NCBI RefSeq assembly: GCF_032452875.1 | Contig: NW_026894312.1 | Coordinates: forward strand, 1-64,000 | DNA: 64,000 bases | Source of the DNA: Bos javanicus | Lineage: Eukaryota > Chordata > Mammalia > Artiodactyla > Bovidae | Direction of reading: 5' to 3' | Shown: positions 1-11,123 of the stretch, piece by piece | How the letters are laid out: the number at the start of each line of letters is the position of its first letter | Numbering within the stretch: position 1 is the first letter of the stretch | Translations under genes and position numbers: made by a program | The notes under the pieces: model-generated | What the model was told of the DNA's origin: nothing | The model's input: the letters and a program-made list of their open reading frames with translations, nothing else | Databases searched by the model: none

Positions 1-1009
1 CAGAATCCTGCCCAGCTGGCGATTATCAGGCAGCTGAGCAGGCATGAATCCAAGCGCCCAGCTGGCGATTATCAGGCAGCTGAGCAGGCATGAATCCTGC
101 GGCCCAGCTGGCGATTATCAGGCAGCTGAGCAGGCATGAATCCTGCGGCCCAGCTGGCGGATTATCAGGCAGCTGAGCAGGCATGAATCCCGCGGCCCAG
201 CTGGCGATTATCAGGCAGCTGAGCAGGCATGAATCCTGCGGCCCAGCTGGCGGTTATCAGGCAGCTGAGCAGGCATGAATCCTGCGGCCCAGCTGGCGAT
301 TATCAGGCAGCTGAGCAGGCATGAATCCTGCGGCCCAGCTGGCGATTACAGGCAGCTGAGCAGGCATGAATCCTGCGGCCCAGCTGGCGATTATCAGGCA
401 GCTGAGCAGGCATGAATCCTGCGGCCCAGCTGGCGGTTATCAGGCAGCTGAGCAGGCATGAATCCTGCGGCCCAGCTGGCGATTATCAGGCAGCTGAGCA
501 GGCATGAATCCTGCGGCCCAGCTGGCGATTATCAGGCAGCTGAGCAGGCATGAATCCTGCGGCCCAGCTGGCGATTATCAGGCAGCTGAGCAGGCATGAA
601 TCCTGCGGCCCAGCTGGCGATTATCAGGCAGCTGAGCAGGCATGAATCCTGCGGCCCAGCTGGCGATTATCAGGCAGCTGAGCAGGCATGAATCCTGCGG
701 CCCAGCTGGCGATTATCAGGCAGCTGAGCAGGCATGAATCCTGCGGCCCAGCTGGCGATTATCAGGCAGCTGAGCAGGCATGAATCCTGCGGCCCAGCTG
801 GCGATTATCAGGCAGCTGAGCATGCATGAATCCTGCGGCCCAGCTGGCGATTATCAGGCAGCTGAGCAGGCATGAATCCTGCGGCCCAGCTGGCGATTAT
901 CAGGCAGCTGAGCAGGCATGAATCCTGCGGCCCAGCTGGCGATTATCAGGCAGCTGAGCAGGCATGAATCCTGCGGCCCAGCTGGCGATTATCAGGCAGC
1001 TGAGCAGGC
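1..1009 (+). repeat. Left-edge subarray, about 22 monomers, irregular at its start
   Basis: This is a monomer run entering the window and ending at S1. The first two copies are abnormal: copy 1 reads CCTGCCCAG (3 bp short) and copy 2 reads CCAAGCGCCC. Later copies carry an extra base (GGCGGATTATC near 160) and a short deletion (GCGATTACAGG near 345). Several half-B A-to-G variants occur. The true start of this subarray lies outside the window. Confidence 0.9.
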
Positions 1010-3643
1010 GCTGATCCCGCACCTCAGCAGGCACTGATCACGTGCCTGTCATGCAGTGATCAGGTGACTGAGAGGCGCTGATCATGTGACTGCTCATGTG
1101 CTGATCAGGTAGCTCTCTGCACGGATCATGTGCCTCAGCAGGCAAGAATCAAGCAGCTGAGCAGGCATGAATCCTGCGTCCCAGCTGGCGATTATCAGGC
1201 AGCTGAGCAGGCATGAATCCTGCGGCCCAGCTGGCGATTATCAGGCAGCTGAGCAGGCATGAATCCTGCGGCCCAGCTGGCGATTATCAGGCAGCTGAGC
1301 AGGCATGAATCCTGCGGCCCAGCTGGCGATTATCAGGCAGCTGAGCAGGCATGAATCCTGCGGCCCAGCTGGCGGTTATCAGGCAGCTGAGCAGGCATGA
1401 ATCCTGCGGCCCAGCTGGCGATTATCAGGCAGCTGAGCAGGCATGAATCCTGCGGCCCAGCTGGCGATTATCAGGCAGCTGAGCAGGCATGAATCCTGCG
1501 GCCCAGCTGGCGATTATCAGGCAGCTGAGCAGGCATGAATCCTGCGGCCCAGCTGGCGATTATCAGGCAGCTGAGCAGGCATGAATCCCGCGGCCCAGCT
1601 GGCGATTATCAGGCAGCTGAGCAGGCGCTGATCCCGCACCTCTGCAGGCACTGATCATGAGCCTGTCATGCAGTGATCAGGTGACTGAGAGGCGCTGATC
1701 ATGTGACTGCTCATGTGCTGATCAGGTAGCTCTTGCACGGATCATGTGCCTCAGCAGGCAAGAATCAAGCAGCTGAGCAGGCATGAATTCTGCGGCTCAG
1801 CTGGCGATTATCAGGCAGCTGAGCAGGCGTGAATCCTGCGGCCCAGCTGGCGATTATCAGGCAGCTGAGCAGGCATGAATCCTGCGGCCCAGCTGGCGAT
1901 TATCAGGCAGCTGAGCAGGCATGAATCCTGCGGCCCAGCTGGCGGTTATCAGGCAGCTGAGCAGGCATGAATCCTGCGGCCCAGCTGGCGATTATCAGGC
2001 AGCTGAGCAGGCATGAATCCTGCGGCCCAGCTGGCGATTATCAGGCAGCTGAGCAGGCATGAATCCTGCGGCCCAGCTGGCGGTTATCAGGCAGCTGAGC
2101 AGGCATGAATCCTGCGGCCCAGCTGGCGATTATCAGGCAGCTGAGCAGGCATGAATCCTGCGGCCCAGCTGGCGATTATCAGGCAGCTGAGCAGGCGCTG
2201 ATCCCGCAACTCAGCAGGCACTGATCACGTGCCTGTCATGCAGTGATCAGGTGACTGAGAGGCACTGATCATGTGACTGCTCATGTGCTGATCAGGTAGC
2301 TCTCCTGCACGGATCATGTGCCTCAGCAGGCAAGAATCAAACAGCTGAGCAGGCATGAATCCTGCGGCCCAGCTGGCGATTATCAGGCAGCTGAGCAGGC
2401 ATGAATCCTGCGGCCCAGCTGACGGTTATCAGGCAGCTGAGCAGGCGCTGATCCCGCACCTCAGCAGGCACTGATCATGTGCCTGTCATTCAGTGATCAG
2501 GTGACTGAGAGGCGATGATCATGTGACTTCTCATGTGCTGATCAGGTAGCTCTCCTGCACGGATCTGTGCCTCAGCAGGCAAGAATCAGGCAGCTGAGCA
2601 GGCATGAATCCTGCGGCCCAGCTGGCGATTATCAGGCAGCTGAGCAGGCATGAATCCTCCGGCCCAGCTGGCGATTATCAGGCAGCTGAGCAGGCATGAA
2701 TCCTGCGGCCCAGCTGGCGATTATCAGGCAGCTGAGCAGGCATGAATCCTGCGGCCCAGCTGGCGGTTATCAGGCAGCTGAGCAGTCATGAATCCTGCGG
2801 CCCAGCTGTCGATTATCAGGCAGCTGAGCAGGCATGAATCCTGCGGCCCAGCTGGCGATTATCAGGCAGCTGAGCAGGCGCTGATCCCGCCTAGCGGCGA
2901 TCACGTGCCTGTCATGCAGTGATCAGGACTGAGGCGCTGATCATGTGACTGCTCATGTGCTGATCAGGTAGCTGAGCCTGCACGAATCCTGTGCCCAGCT
3001 GGCAATTATCAGGCAGCTGAGCAGGCATGAATCCTGCGGCCCAGCTGGCGATTATCAGGCAGCTGAGCAGGCATGAATCCTGCGGCCCAGCTGGCGATTA
3101 TCAGGCAGCTGAGCAGGCATGAATCCTGCGGCCCAGCTGGCGATTATCAGGCAGCTGAGCAGGCATGAATCCTGCGGCCCAGCTGGCGATTATCAGGCAG
3201 CTGAGCAGGCGCTGATCCCGCACCCCAGCAGGCACTGATCACGTGCCTGTCATGCAGTGATCAGGTGACTGAGAGGCGCTGATCATGTGACTGCTCATGT
3301 GCTGATCAGGTAGCTCTCCTGCACGGATCATGTGCCTCAGCAGGCAAGAATCAGGCAGCTGAGCAGGCATGAATCCTGCGGCCCAGCTGGCGATTATCAG
3401 GCAGCTGAGCAGGCATGAATCCTGCGGCCCAGCTGGCGATTATCAGGCAGCTGAGCAGGCATGAATCCTGCGGCCCAGCTGGCGATTATCAGGCAGCTGA
3501 GCAGGCATGAATCCTGCGGCCCAGCTGGCGATTATCAGGCAGCTGAGCAGGCATGAATCCTGCGGCCCAGCTGGCGTTATCAGGCAGCTGAGCAGGCATG
3601 AATCCTGCGGCCCAGCTGGCGATTATCAGGCAGCTGAGCAGGC
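1010..3643 (+). repeat. Polymorphic flank, S1-S6 with n = 10, 9, 2, 6, 5, 6
   Basis: S starts are 1010, 1627, 2197, 2447, 2880 and 3211. Small deletions occur in S: S1 and S2 have lost 1 and 2 bases in the GTAGCTCTCCTGC stretch of s5, and S4 reads GGATCTGTG in s6. S4 also shows the CATTCAG, GGCGATGATC and GACTTCTC variants that define a sub-family seen again at S8, S12 and S24. Monomers are mixed for A or G at the first base of half B. S5 is truncated and is listed separately. Confidence 0.93.
2880..2981 (+). repeat. Truncated and rearranged punctuation element (S5)
   Basis: Only about 102 bp remain of the usual 158 bp. s1 is internally deleted (CCCGCCTAGCGGC), s3 has lost bases (ATCAGGACTGAGGC), and s6 and s7 are gone. 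s5 reads GTAGCTGAGCCTGC and joins directly to a monomer beginning ACGAATCCTGTGCCC, whose half B is also altered (GGCAATTATC). The seam looks like a recombination between s6 and half A, which are homologous. It is the only heavily degraded S that I found among the 96. Confidence 0.85.
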
Positions 3644-6547
3644 GCTGATCCCGCACCTCAGCAGGCACTGATCACGTGCCTGTCATGCAGTGATCAGGTG
3701 ACTGAGAGGCACTGATCATGTGACTGCTCATGTGCTGATCAGGTAGCTCTCCTGCACGGATCATGTGCCTCAGCAGGCAAGAATCAAGCAGCTGAGCAGG
3801 CATGAATCCTGCGGCCCAGCTGGCGATTATCAGGCAGCTGAGCAGGCATGAATCCTGCGGCCCAGCTGGCGATTATCAGGCAGCTGAGCAGGCATGAATC
3901 CTGCGGCCCAGCTGGCGATTATCAGGCAGCTGAGCAGGCATGAATCCTGCGGCCCAGCTGACGGTTATCAGGCAGCTGAGCAGGCATGAATCCTGCGGCC
4001 CAGCTGTCGGTTATCAGGCAGCTGAGCAGGCATGAATCCTGCGGCCCAGCTGGCGTTATCAGGCAGCTGAGCAGGCATGAATCCTGCGGCCCAGCTGGCG
4101 GTTATCAGGCAGCTGAGCAGGCATGAATCCTGCGGCCCAGCTGGCGATTATCAGGCAGCTGAGCAGGCGCTGATCCTGCACCTCAGCAGGCACTGATCAT
4201 GTGCCTGTCATTCAGTGATCAGGTGACTGAGAGGCGATGATCATGTGACTTCTCATGTGCTGATCAGGTAGCTCTCCTGCACAGATCATGTGCCTCAGAA
4301 GGCAAGAATCAAGCAGCTGAGCAGGCATGAATCCTGCGGCCCAGCTGGCGATTATCAGGCAGCTGAGCAGGCATGAATCCTGCGGCCCAGCTGGCGATTA
4401 TCAGGCAGCTGAGCAGGCATGAATCCTGCGGCCCAGCTGGCGATTATCAGGCAGCTGAGCAGGCATGAATCCTGCGGCCCAGCTGGCGGTTATCAGGCAG
4501 CTGAGCAGGCATGAATCCTGCGTCCCAGCTGGCGATTATCAGGCAGCTGAGCAGGCATGAATCCTGCGGCCCAGCTGGTGATTATCAGGCAGCTGAGCAG
4601 GCGCTGATCCCGCACCTCAGCAGGCACTGATCACGTGCCTGTCATGCAGTGATCAGGTGACTGAGAGGCGCTGATCATGTGACTGCTCATGTGCTGATCA
4701 GGTAGCTCTCCTGCACGGATCATGTGCCTCAGCAGGCAAGAATCAAGCAGCTGAGCAGGCATGAATCCTGCGGCCCAGCTGGCGAATATCAGGCAGCTGA
4801 GCAGGCATGAATCCTGCGGCCCAGCTGGCGATTATCAGGCAGCTGAGCAGGCATGAATCCGTCGGCCCAGCTGGCGATTATCAGGCAGCTGAGCAGGCAT
4901 GAATCCTGCGGCCCAGCTGGCGTTATCAGGCAGCTGAGCAGGCATGAATCCTGCGGCCTAGCTGGCGGTTATCAGGCAGCTGAGCAGGCATGAATCCTGC
5001 GGCCCAGCTGGCGATTATCAGGCAGCTTAGCAGGCATGAATCCTGCGGCCCAGCTGGCGATTATCAGGCAGCTGAGCAGGCGCTTATCCCGCACCTCAGC
5101 AGGCACTGATCACGTGCCTGTCATGCAGTGATCAGGTGACTGAGAGGCACTGATCATGTGACTGCTCATGTGCTGATCAGGTAGCTCTCCTGCACGGATC
5201 ATGTGCCTCAGCAGGCAAGAATCAAGAAGCTGAGCAGGCATGAATCCTGCGGCTCAGCTGGCGATTATCAGGCAGCTGAGCAGGCATGAATCCTGCGGCC
5301 TAGCTGGCGATTATCAGGCAGCTGAGCAGGCATGAATCCTGCGGCCCAGCTGGCGATTATCAGGCAGCTGAGCAGGCATGAATCCTGCGGCCCAGCTGGC
5401 GGTTATCAGGCAGCTGAGCAGGCATGAATCCTGCGGCCCAGCTGGCGGTTATCAGGCAGCTGAGCAGGCATGAATCCTGCGGCCCAGCTGGCGATTATCA
5501 GGCAGCTGAGCAGGCATGAATCCTGCGGCGCAGCTGGCGGTTATCAGGCAGCTGAGCAGGCATGAATCCTGCGGCCCAACTGGCGGTTATCAGGCAGCTT
5601 AGCAGGCATGAATCCTGCGGCCCAGCTGGCGGTTATCAGGCAGCTGAGCAGGCATGAATCCTGCGGCCCAGCTGGCGATTATCAGGCAGCTGAGCAGGCG
5701 CTGATCCCGCAACTCAGCAGGCACTGATCTCGTGCCTGTCATGCAGTGATCAGGTGACTGAGAGGCACTGATCATGTGACTGCTCATGTGCTGATCAGGT
5801 AGCTCTCCTGCACGGATCATGTGCCTGAGCAGGCAAGAATCAAGCAGCTGAGCAGGCATGAATCCTGCGGCCCAGCTGGCGATTATCAGGCAGCTGAGCA
5901 GGCATGAATCCTGCGGCCCAGCTGGCGATTATCAGGCAGCTGAGCAGGCATGAATCCTGCGGCCCAGCTGGCGATTATCAGGCAGCTGAGCAGGCATGAA
6001 TCCTGCGGCCCAGCTGGCGGTTATCAGGCATCTGAGCAGGCATGAATCCTGCGGCCCAGCTGGCGGTTATCAGGCAGCTGTGCAGGCATGAATCCTGCGG
6101 CCCAGCTGGCGATTATCAGGCAGCTGAGCAGGCATGAATCCTGCGGCCCAGCTGGCGATTATCAGGCAGCTGAGCAGGCATGAATCCTGCGGCCCAGCTG
6201 GCGGTTATCAGGCAGCTGAGCAGGCATGAATCCTGCCGCCCAGCTGGCGGTTATCAGGCAGCTGAGCAGGCATGAATCCTGCGGCCCAGCTGGCGGTTAT
6301 CAGGCAGCTGAGCAGGCATGAATCCTGCGGCCCAGCTGGCGGTTATCAGGCAGCTGAGCAGGCATGAATCCTGCGGCCCAGCTGGCGGTTATCAGGCAGC
6401 TGAGCAGGCATGAATCCTGCGGCCCACCTGACGGTTATCAGGCAGCTGAGCAGGCATGAATCCTGCGGCCCAGCTGGCAGTTATCAGGCAGCTGAGCAGG
6501 CATGAATCCTGCGGCCCAGCTGGCGATTATCAGGCAGCTGAGCAGGC
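3644..6547 (+). repeat. Diverged copy of the 2.9-kb higher-order repeat (n = 8-6-7-10-15)
   Basis: S starts are 3644, 4169, 4603, 5082 and 5700, ending at S12 (6548). The length is 2,904 bp, two 1-bp deletions short of 2,906. The n order is a cyclic match to the two clean copies at 35,959-41,770. Position-specific half-B G variants also match: monomers 4 and 5 of the 7-block (4 as a 1-bp deletion form) and monomers 4, 5, 7, 8 and 9 of the 10-block. S8 belongs to the CATTCAG / CACAGATC / CAGAAGGC sub-family. The S10 start reads GCTTATCCC. Confidence 0.85.
5596..6420 (+). repeat. Segmental duplication, copy 1 (partner 9,665-10,535)
   Basis: Rare variants recur at a constant offset of 4,115 bp: GATCTCGTG in s2 (5726 and 9841), CCTGAGCAG in s6, GGCATCTGAG (6031 and 10146), CAGCTGTGCAGG and CCTGCCGCCC (6231 and 10346). 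To the left of S11 the partner has one extra monomer, so the offset there is 4,069. To the right the match ends at about 6,420, where copy 1 turns to CCCACCTGACGG. Confidence 0.85.
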
Positions 6548-8171
6548 GCTGATCCCGCACCTCAGCAGGCACTGATCATGTGCCTGTCATTCAGTGATCA
6601 GGTGACTGAGAGGCGATGATCATGTGACTTCTCATGGGCTGATCAGGTAGCTCTCCTGCACAGATCATGTGCCTCAGAAGGCAAGAATCAAGCAGCTGAG
6701 CAGGCATGAATCCTGCGGCCCAGCTGGCGATTATCAGGCAGCTGAGCAGGCATGAATCCTGCGGCCCAGCTGGCGATTATCAGGCAGCTGAGCAGGCATG
6801 AATCCTGCGGCCCAGCTGGCGATTATCAGGCAGCTGAGCAGGCATGAATCCTGCGGCCCAGCTGGCGGTTATCAGGCAGCTGAGAAGGCATGAATCCTGC
6901 GTCCCAGCTGGCGATTATCAGGCAGCTGAGCAGGCATGAATCCTGCGGCCCAGCTGGCGATTATCAGGCAGCTGAGCAGGCGCTGATCCCGCACCTCAGC
7001 AGGCACTGATCACGTGCCTGTCATGCAGTGATCAGGTGACTGAGAGGCGCTGATCATGTGACTGCTCATGTGCTGATCAGGTAGCTCTCCTGCACGGATC
7101 ATGTGCCTCAGCAGGCAAGAATCAAGCAGCAGAGCAGGCATGAATCCTGCGGCCCAGCTGGCGATTATCAGGCAGCTGAGCAGGCATGAATCCTGCGGCC
7201 CAGCTGGCGATTATCAGGCAGCTGAGCAGGCATGAATCCTGCGGCCCAGCTGGCGATTATCAGGCAGCTGAGCAGGCATGAATCCTGCGGCCCAGCTGGC
7301 GGTTATCAGGCAGCTGAGCAGGCATGAATCCTGCGGCCTAGCTGGCGGTTATCAGGCAGCTGAGCAGGCATGAATCCTGCGGCCCAGCTGGCGATTATCA
7401 GGCAGCTTAGCAGGCATGAATCCTGCGGCCCAGCTGGCGATTATCAGGCAGCTGAGCAGGCGCTTATCCCGCACCTCAGCAGGCACTGATCACGTGCCTG
7501 TCATGCAGTGATCAGGTGACTGAGAGGCACTGATCATGTGACTGCTCATGTGCTGATCAGGTAGCTCTCCTGCACGGATCATGTGCCTCAGCAGGCAAGA
7601 ATCAAGCAGCTGAGCAGGCATGAATCCTGCGGCTCAGCTGGCGATTATCAGGCAGCTGAGCAGGCATGAATCCTGCGGCGCAGCTGGCGGTTATCAGGCA
7701 GCTGAGCAGGCATGAATCCTGCGGCCCAGCTGGCGATTATCATGCAGCTGAGCAGGCATGAATCCTGCGGCCCAGCTGGCGATTATCAGGCAGCTGAGCA
7801 GGCATGAATCCTGCGGCGCAGCTGGCGGTTATCAGGCAGCTGAGCAGGCATGAATCCTGCGGCCCAGCTGGCGATTATCAGGCAGCTGAGCAGGCATGAA
7901 TCCTGCGGCCCAGCTGGCGATTATCAGGCAGCTGAGCAGGCATGAATCCTGCGGCCCAGCTGGCGATTATCAGGCAGCTGAGCAGGCATGAATCCTGCGG
8001 CCCAGCTGGCGATTATCAGGCAGCTGAGCAGGCATGAATCCTGCGGCCCAACTGGCGGTTATCAGGCAGCTGAGCAGGCATGAATCCTGCGGCCCAGCTG
8101 GCGGTTATCAGGCAACTGAGCAGGCATGATTCCTGCGGCCCAGCTGGCGATTATCAGGCAGCTGAGCAGGC
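6548..8171 (+). repeat. Flank block n = 6-7-12, partial duplicate of 4169-5699
   Basis: S12 (6548), S13 (6982) and S14 (7462) repeat S8-S10 at an offset of 2,379-2,380 bp. S12 repeats the S8 sub-family variants, the CGTCCC monomer recurs (4521 and 6900), and GCTTATCCC recurs at S10 and S14. The following subarray has 12 monomers instead of 10, so the similarity fades there. The 1-bp offset change comes from the GGCGTTATC deletion near 4,922. Confidence 0.85.
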
Positions 8172-9814
8172 GCTGATCCCGCACCTCAGCAGGCACTGAT
8201 CATGTGCCTGTCATGCAGTGATCAGGTGACTGAGAGGCGCTGATCATGTGACTGCTCATGTGCTGATCACGTAGCTCTCCTGCACGGATCATGTGCCCAG
8301 CAGGCAAGAATCAAGCAGCTGAGCAGGCATGAATCCTGTGGCCCAGCTGGCAATTATCAGGCAGCTGAGCAGGCATGAATCCTGCGGCCCACCTGGCGAT
8401 TATCAGGCAGCTGAGCAGGCATGAATCCTGCGGCCCAGCTGGCTATTATCAGGCAGCTGAGCAGGCATGAATCCTGCGTCCCAGCTGGCGATTATCAGGC
8501 AGCTGAGCAGGCATGAATCCTGCGGCCCAGCTGGCGATTATCAGGCAGCTGAGCAGGCGCTGATCCCGCACCTCAGCAGGCACTGATCACGTGCCTGTCA
8601 TGCAGTGATCAGGTGACTGAGAGGCGCTGATCATGTGACTGCTCATGTGCTGATCAGGTAGCTCTCCTGCACGGATCATGTGCCTCAGCAGGCAAGAATC
8701 AAGCAGCTGAGCAGGCATGAATCCTGCGGCCCAGCTGGCGATTATCAGGCAGCTGAGCAGGCATGAATCCTGCGGCCCAGCTGGCGATTATCAGGCAGCT
8801 GAGCAGGCATGAATCCTGCGGCCCAGCTGGCGATTATCAGGCAGCTGAGCAGGCATGAATCCTGCGGCCCAGCTGGCGATTATCAGGCAGCTGAGCAGGC
8901 ATGAATCCTGCGGCCCAGCTGACGGTTATCAGGCAGCTGAGCAGGCATGAATCCTGCGGCCCAGCTGGCGATTATCAGGCAGCTTAGCAGGCATGAATCC
9001 TGCGGCCCAGCTGGCGATTATCAGGCAGCTGAGCAGGCGCTGATCCCGCACCTCAGCAGGCACTGATCACGTGCCTGTCATGCAGTGATCAGGTGACTGA
9101 GAGGCGCTGATCATGTGACTGCTCATGTGCTGATCAGGTAGCTCTCCTGCACGGATCATGTGCCTCAGCAGGCAAGAATCAAGCAGCTGAGCAGGCATGA
9201 ATCCTGCGGCCCAGCTGGCGATTATCAGGCAGCTGAGCAGGCATGAATCCTGCGGCCCAGCTGGCGATTATCAGGCAGCTGAGCAGGCATGAATCCTGCG
9301 GCCCAGCTGGCGGTTATCAGGCAGCTGAGCAGGCATGAATCCTGCGGCCCAGCTGGCGGTTATCAGGCAGCTGAGCAGGCATGAATCCTGCGGCCCAGCT
9401 GGCGATTATCAGGCAGCTGAGCAGGCGCTGATCCCGCAACTCAGCAGGCACTGATCACGTGCCTGTCATGCAGTGATCAGGTGACTGAGAGGCACTGATC
9501 ATGTGACTGCACATGTGCTGATCAGGTAGCTCTCCTGCACGGATCATGTGCCTCAGCAGGCAAGAATCAAGCAGCTGAGCAGGCATGAATCCTGCGGCTC
9601 AGCTGGCGATTATCAGGCAGCTGAGCAGGCATGAATCCTGCGGCCCAGCTGGCGGTTATCAGGCAGCTTAGCAGGCATGAATCCTGCGGCTCAGCTGGCG
9701 ATTATCAGGCAGCTGAGCAGGCATGAATCCTGCGGCCCAGCTGGCGGTTATCAGGCAGCTGAGCAGGCATGAATCCTGCGGCCCAGCTGGCGATTATCAG
9801 GCAGCTGAGCAGGC
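8172..9814 (+). repeat. Flank block n = 5-7-5-5 (S15-S18), duplicated at 11,124
   Basis: S starts are 8172, 8559, 9039 and 9427. S15 carries the unusual ACGTAGCTC in s5 (8269) and a 1-bp deletion in s6 (GTGCCCAGC). The next block carries CCTGTGGCC, GGCAATTATC and CGTCCC monomers. All of these except the 1-bp deletion recur from S20 at an offset of 2,952-2,953 bp. The CCCGCAACTC form of s1 (S18) recurs at S23, at an offset of 2,999 bp (one extra 46-bp monomer). Confidence 0.85.
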
Positions 9815-10535
9815 GCTGATCCCGCAACTCAGCAGGCACTGATCTCGTGCCTGTCATGCAGTGATCAGGTGACTGAGAGGCACTGATCATGTGACTGCTC
9901 ATGTGCTGATCAGGTAGCTCTCCTGCACGGATCATGTGCCTGAGCAGGCAAGAATCAAGCAGCTGAGCAGGCATGAATCCTACGGCCCAGCTGGCGATTA
10001 TCAGGCAGCTGAGCAGGCATGAATCCTGCGGCCCAGCTGGCGGTTATCAGGCAGCTGAGCAGGCATGAATCCTGCGGTCCAGCTGGCGATTATCAGGCAG
10101 CTGAGCAGGCATGAATCCTGCGGCCCAGCTGTCGGTTATCAGGCATCTGAGCAGGCATGAATCCTGCGGCCCAGCTGGCGGTTATCAGGCAGCTGTGCAG
10201 GCATGAATCCTGCGGCCCAGCTGGCGATTATCAGGCAGCTGAGCAGGCATGAATCCTGCGGCCCAGCTGGCGATTATCAGGCAGCTGAGCAGGCATGAAT
10301 CCTGCGGCCCAGCTGGCGGTTATCAGGCAGCTGAGCAGGCATGAATCCTGCCGCCCAGCTGGCGGTTATCAGGCAGCTGAGCAGGCATGAATCCTGCGGC
10401 CCAGCTGGCGGTTATCAGGCAGCTGAGCAGGCATGAATCCTGCGGCCCAGCTGGCGGTTATCAGGCAGCTGAGCAGGCATGAATCCTGCGGCCCAGCTGG
10501 CGGTTATCAGGCAGCTGAGCAGGCATGAATCCTGC
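9665..10535 (+). repeat. Segmental duplication, copy 2 (partner 5,596-6,420)
   Basis: This copy includes S19 (9815) and the first part of a 25-monomer subarray. It shares five rare variants with copy 1 and adds its own CCTACGGCC just after S19 and one extra monomer upstream of S19. The match stops near 10,535, where the subarray continues with GGCTCAGC and GAGCAGCC monomers. Confidence 0.85.
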
Positions 10536-11123
10536 GGCTCAGCTGGCGATTATCAGGCAGCTGAGCAGCCATGAATCCTGCGGCCCAGCTGGCGATTATC
10601 AGGCAGCTGAGCAGGCATGAATCCTGCGGCCCAGCTGGCGATTATCAGGCAGCTGAGCAGGCATGAATCCTGCGGCCCAGCTGGCGATTATCAGGCAGCT
10701 GAGCAGGCATGAATCCTGCGGCCCAGCTGGCGATTATCAGGCAGCTGAGCAGGCATGAATCCTGCGGCCCAGCTGGCGATTATCCAGGCAGCTGAGCAGG
10801 CATGAATCCTGCGGCCCAGCTGGCGGTTATCAGGCAGCTGAGCAGGCATGAATCCTGCGTCCCAGCTGGCGATTATCAGGCAGCTGAGCAGGCATGAATC
10901 CTGCGGCCCAGCTGGCGATTATCAGGCAGCTGAGCAGGCATGAATCCTGCGGCGCAGCTGGCGGTTATCAGGCAGCTGAGCAGGCATGAATCCTGCGGCC
11001 CAGCTGTCGGTTATCAGGCAACTGAGCAGGCATGAATCCTGCGGCCCAGCTGGCGAATATCAGGCAGCTGAGCAGGCATGATTCCTGCGGCCCAGCTGGC
11101 GATTATCAGGCAGCTAAGCAGGC
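9973..11123 (+). repeat. 25-monomer subarray that looks recombinant
   Basis: The first half matches the subarray after S11 (offset 4,115: GGCATCTGAG, GCTGTGCAGG, CCTGCCGCCC). The last part matches the subarray before S15, sharing GGCAACTGAG and GCATGATTCC just upstream of the next S. A one-base insertion (TTATCCAGG near 10,783) lies between. This is the arrangement expected if unequal exchange joined a left end related to 6.0-6.4 kb with a right end related to 8.1 kb. The exact seam cannot be fixed by eye. Confidence 0.7.

Noticed and set aside
5599..5859. 86-codon minus-strand open frame as a gene
   Set aside because: It is made of S and monomer sequence read backwards, depends on a single base change in s2, and has no counterpart in other copies except the duplicate.
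9705..9974. 89-codon minus-strand open frame as a gene
   Set aside because: It is the 4,115-bp-offset duplicate of the first frame, with the same stop-removing variant; the repeat period of 46 bp breaks frame and makes coding use implausible.
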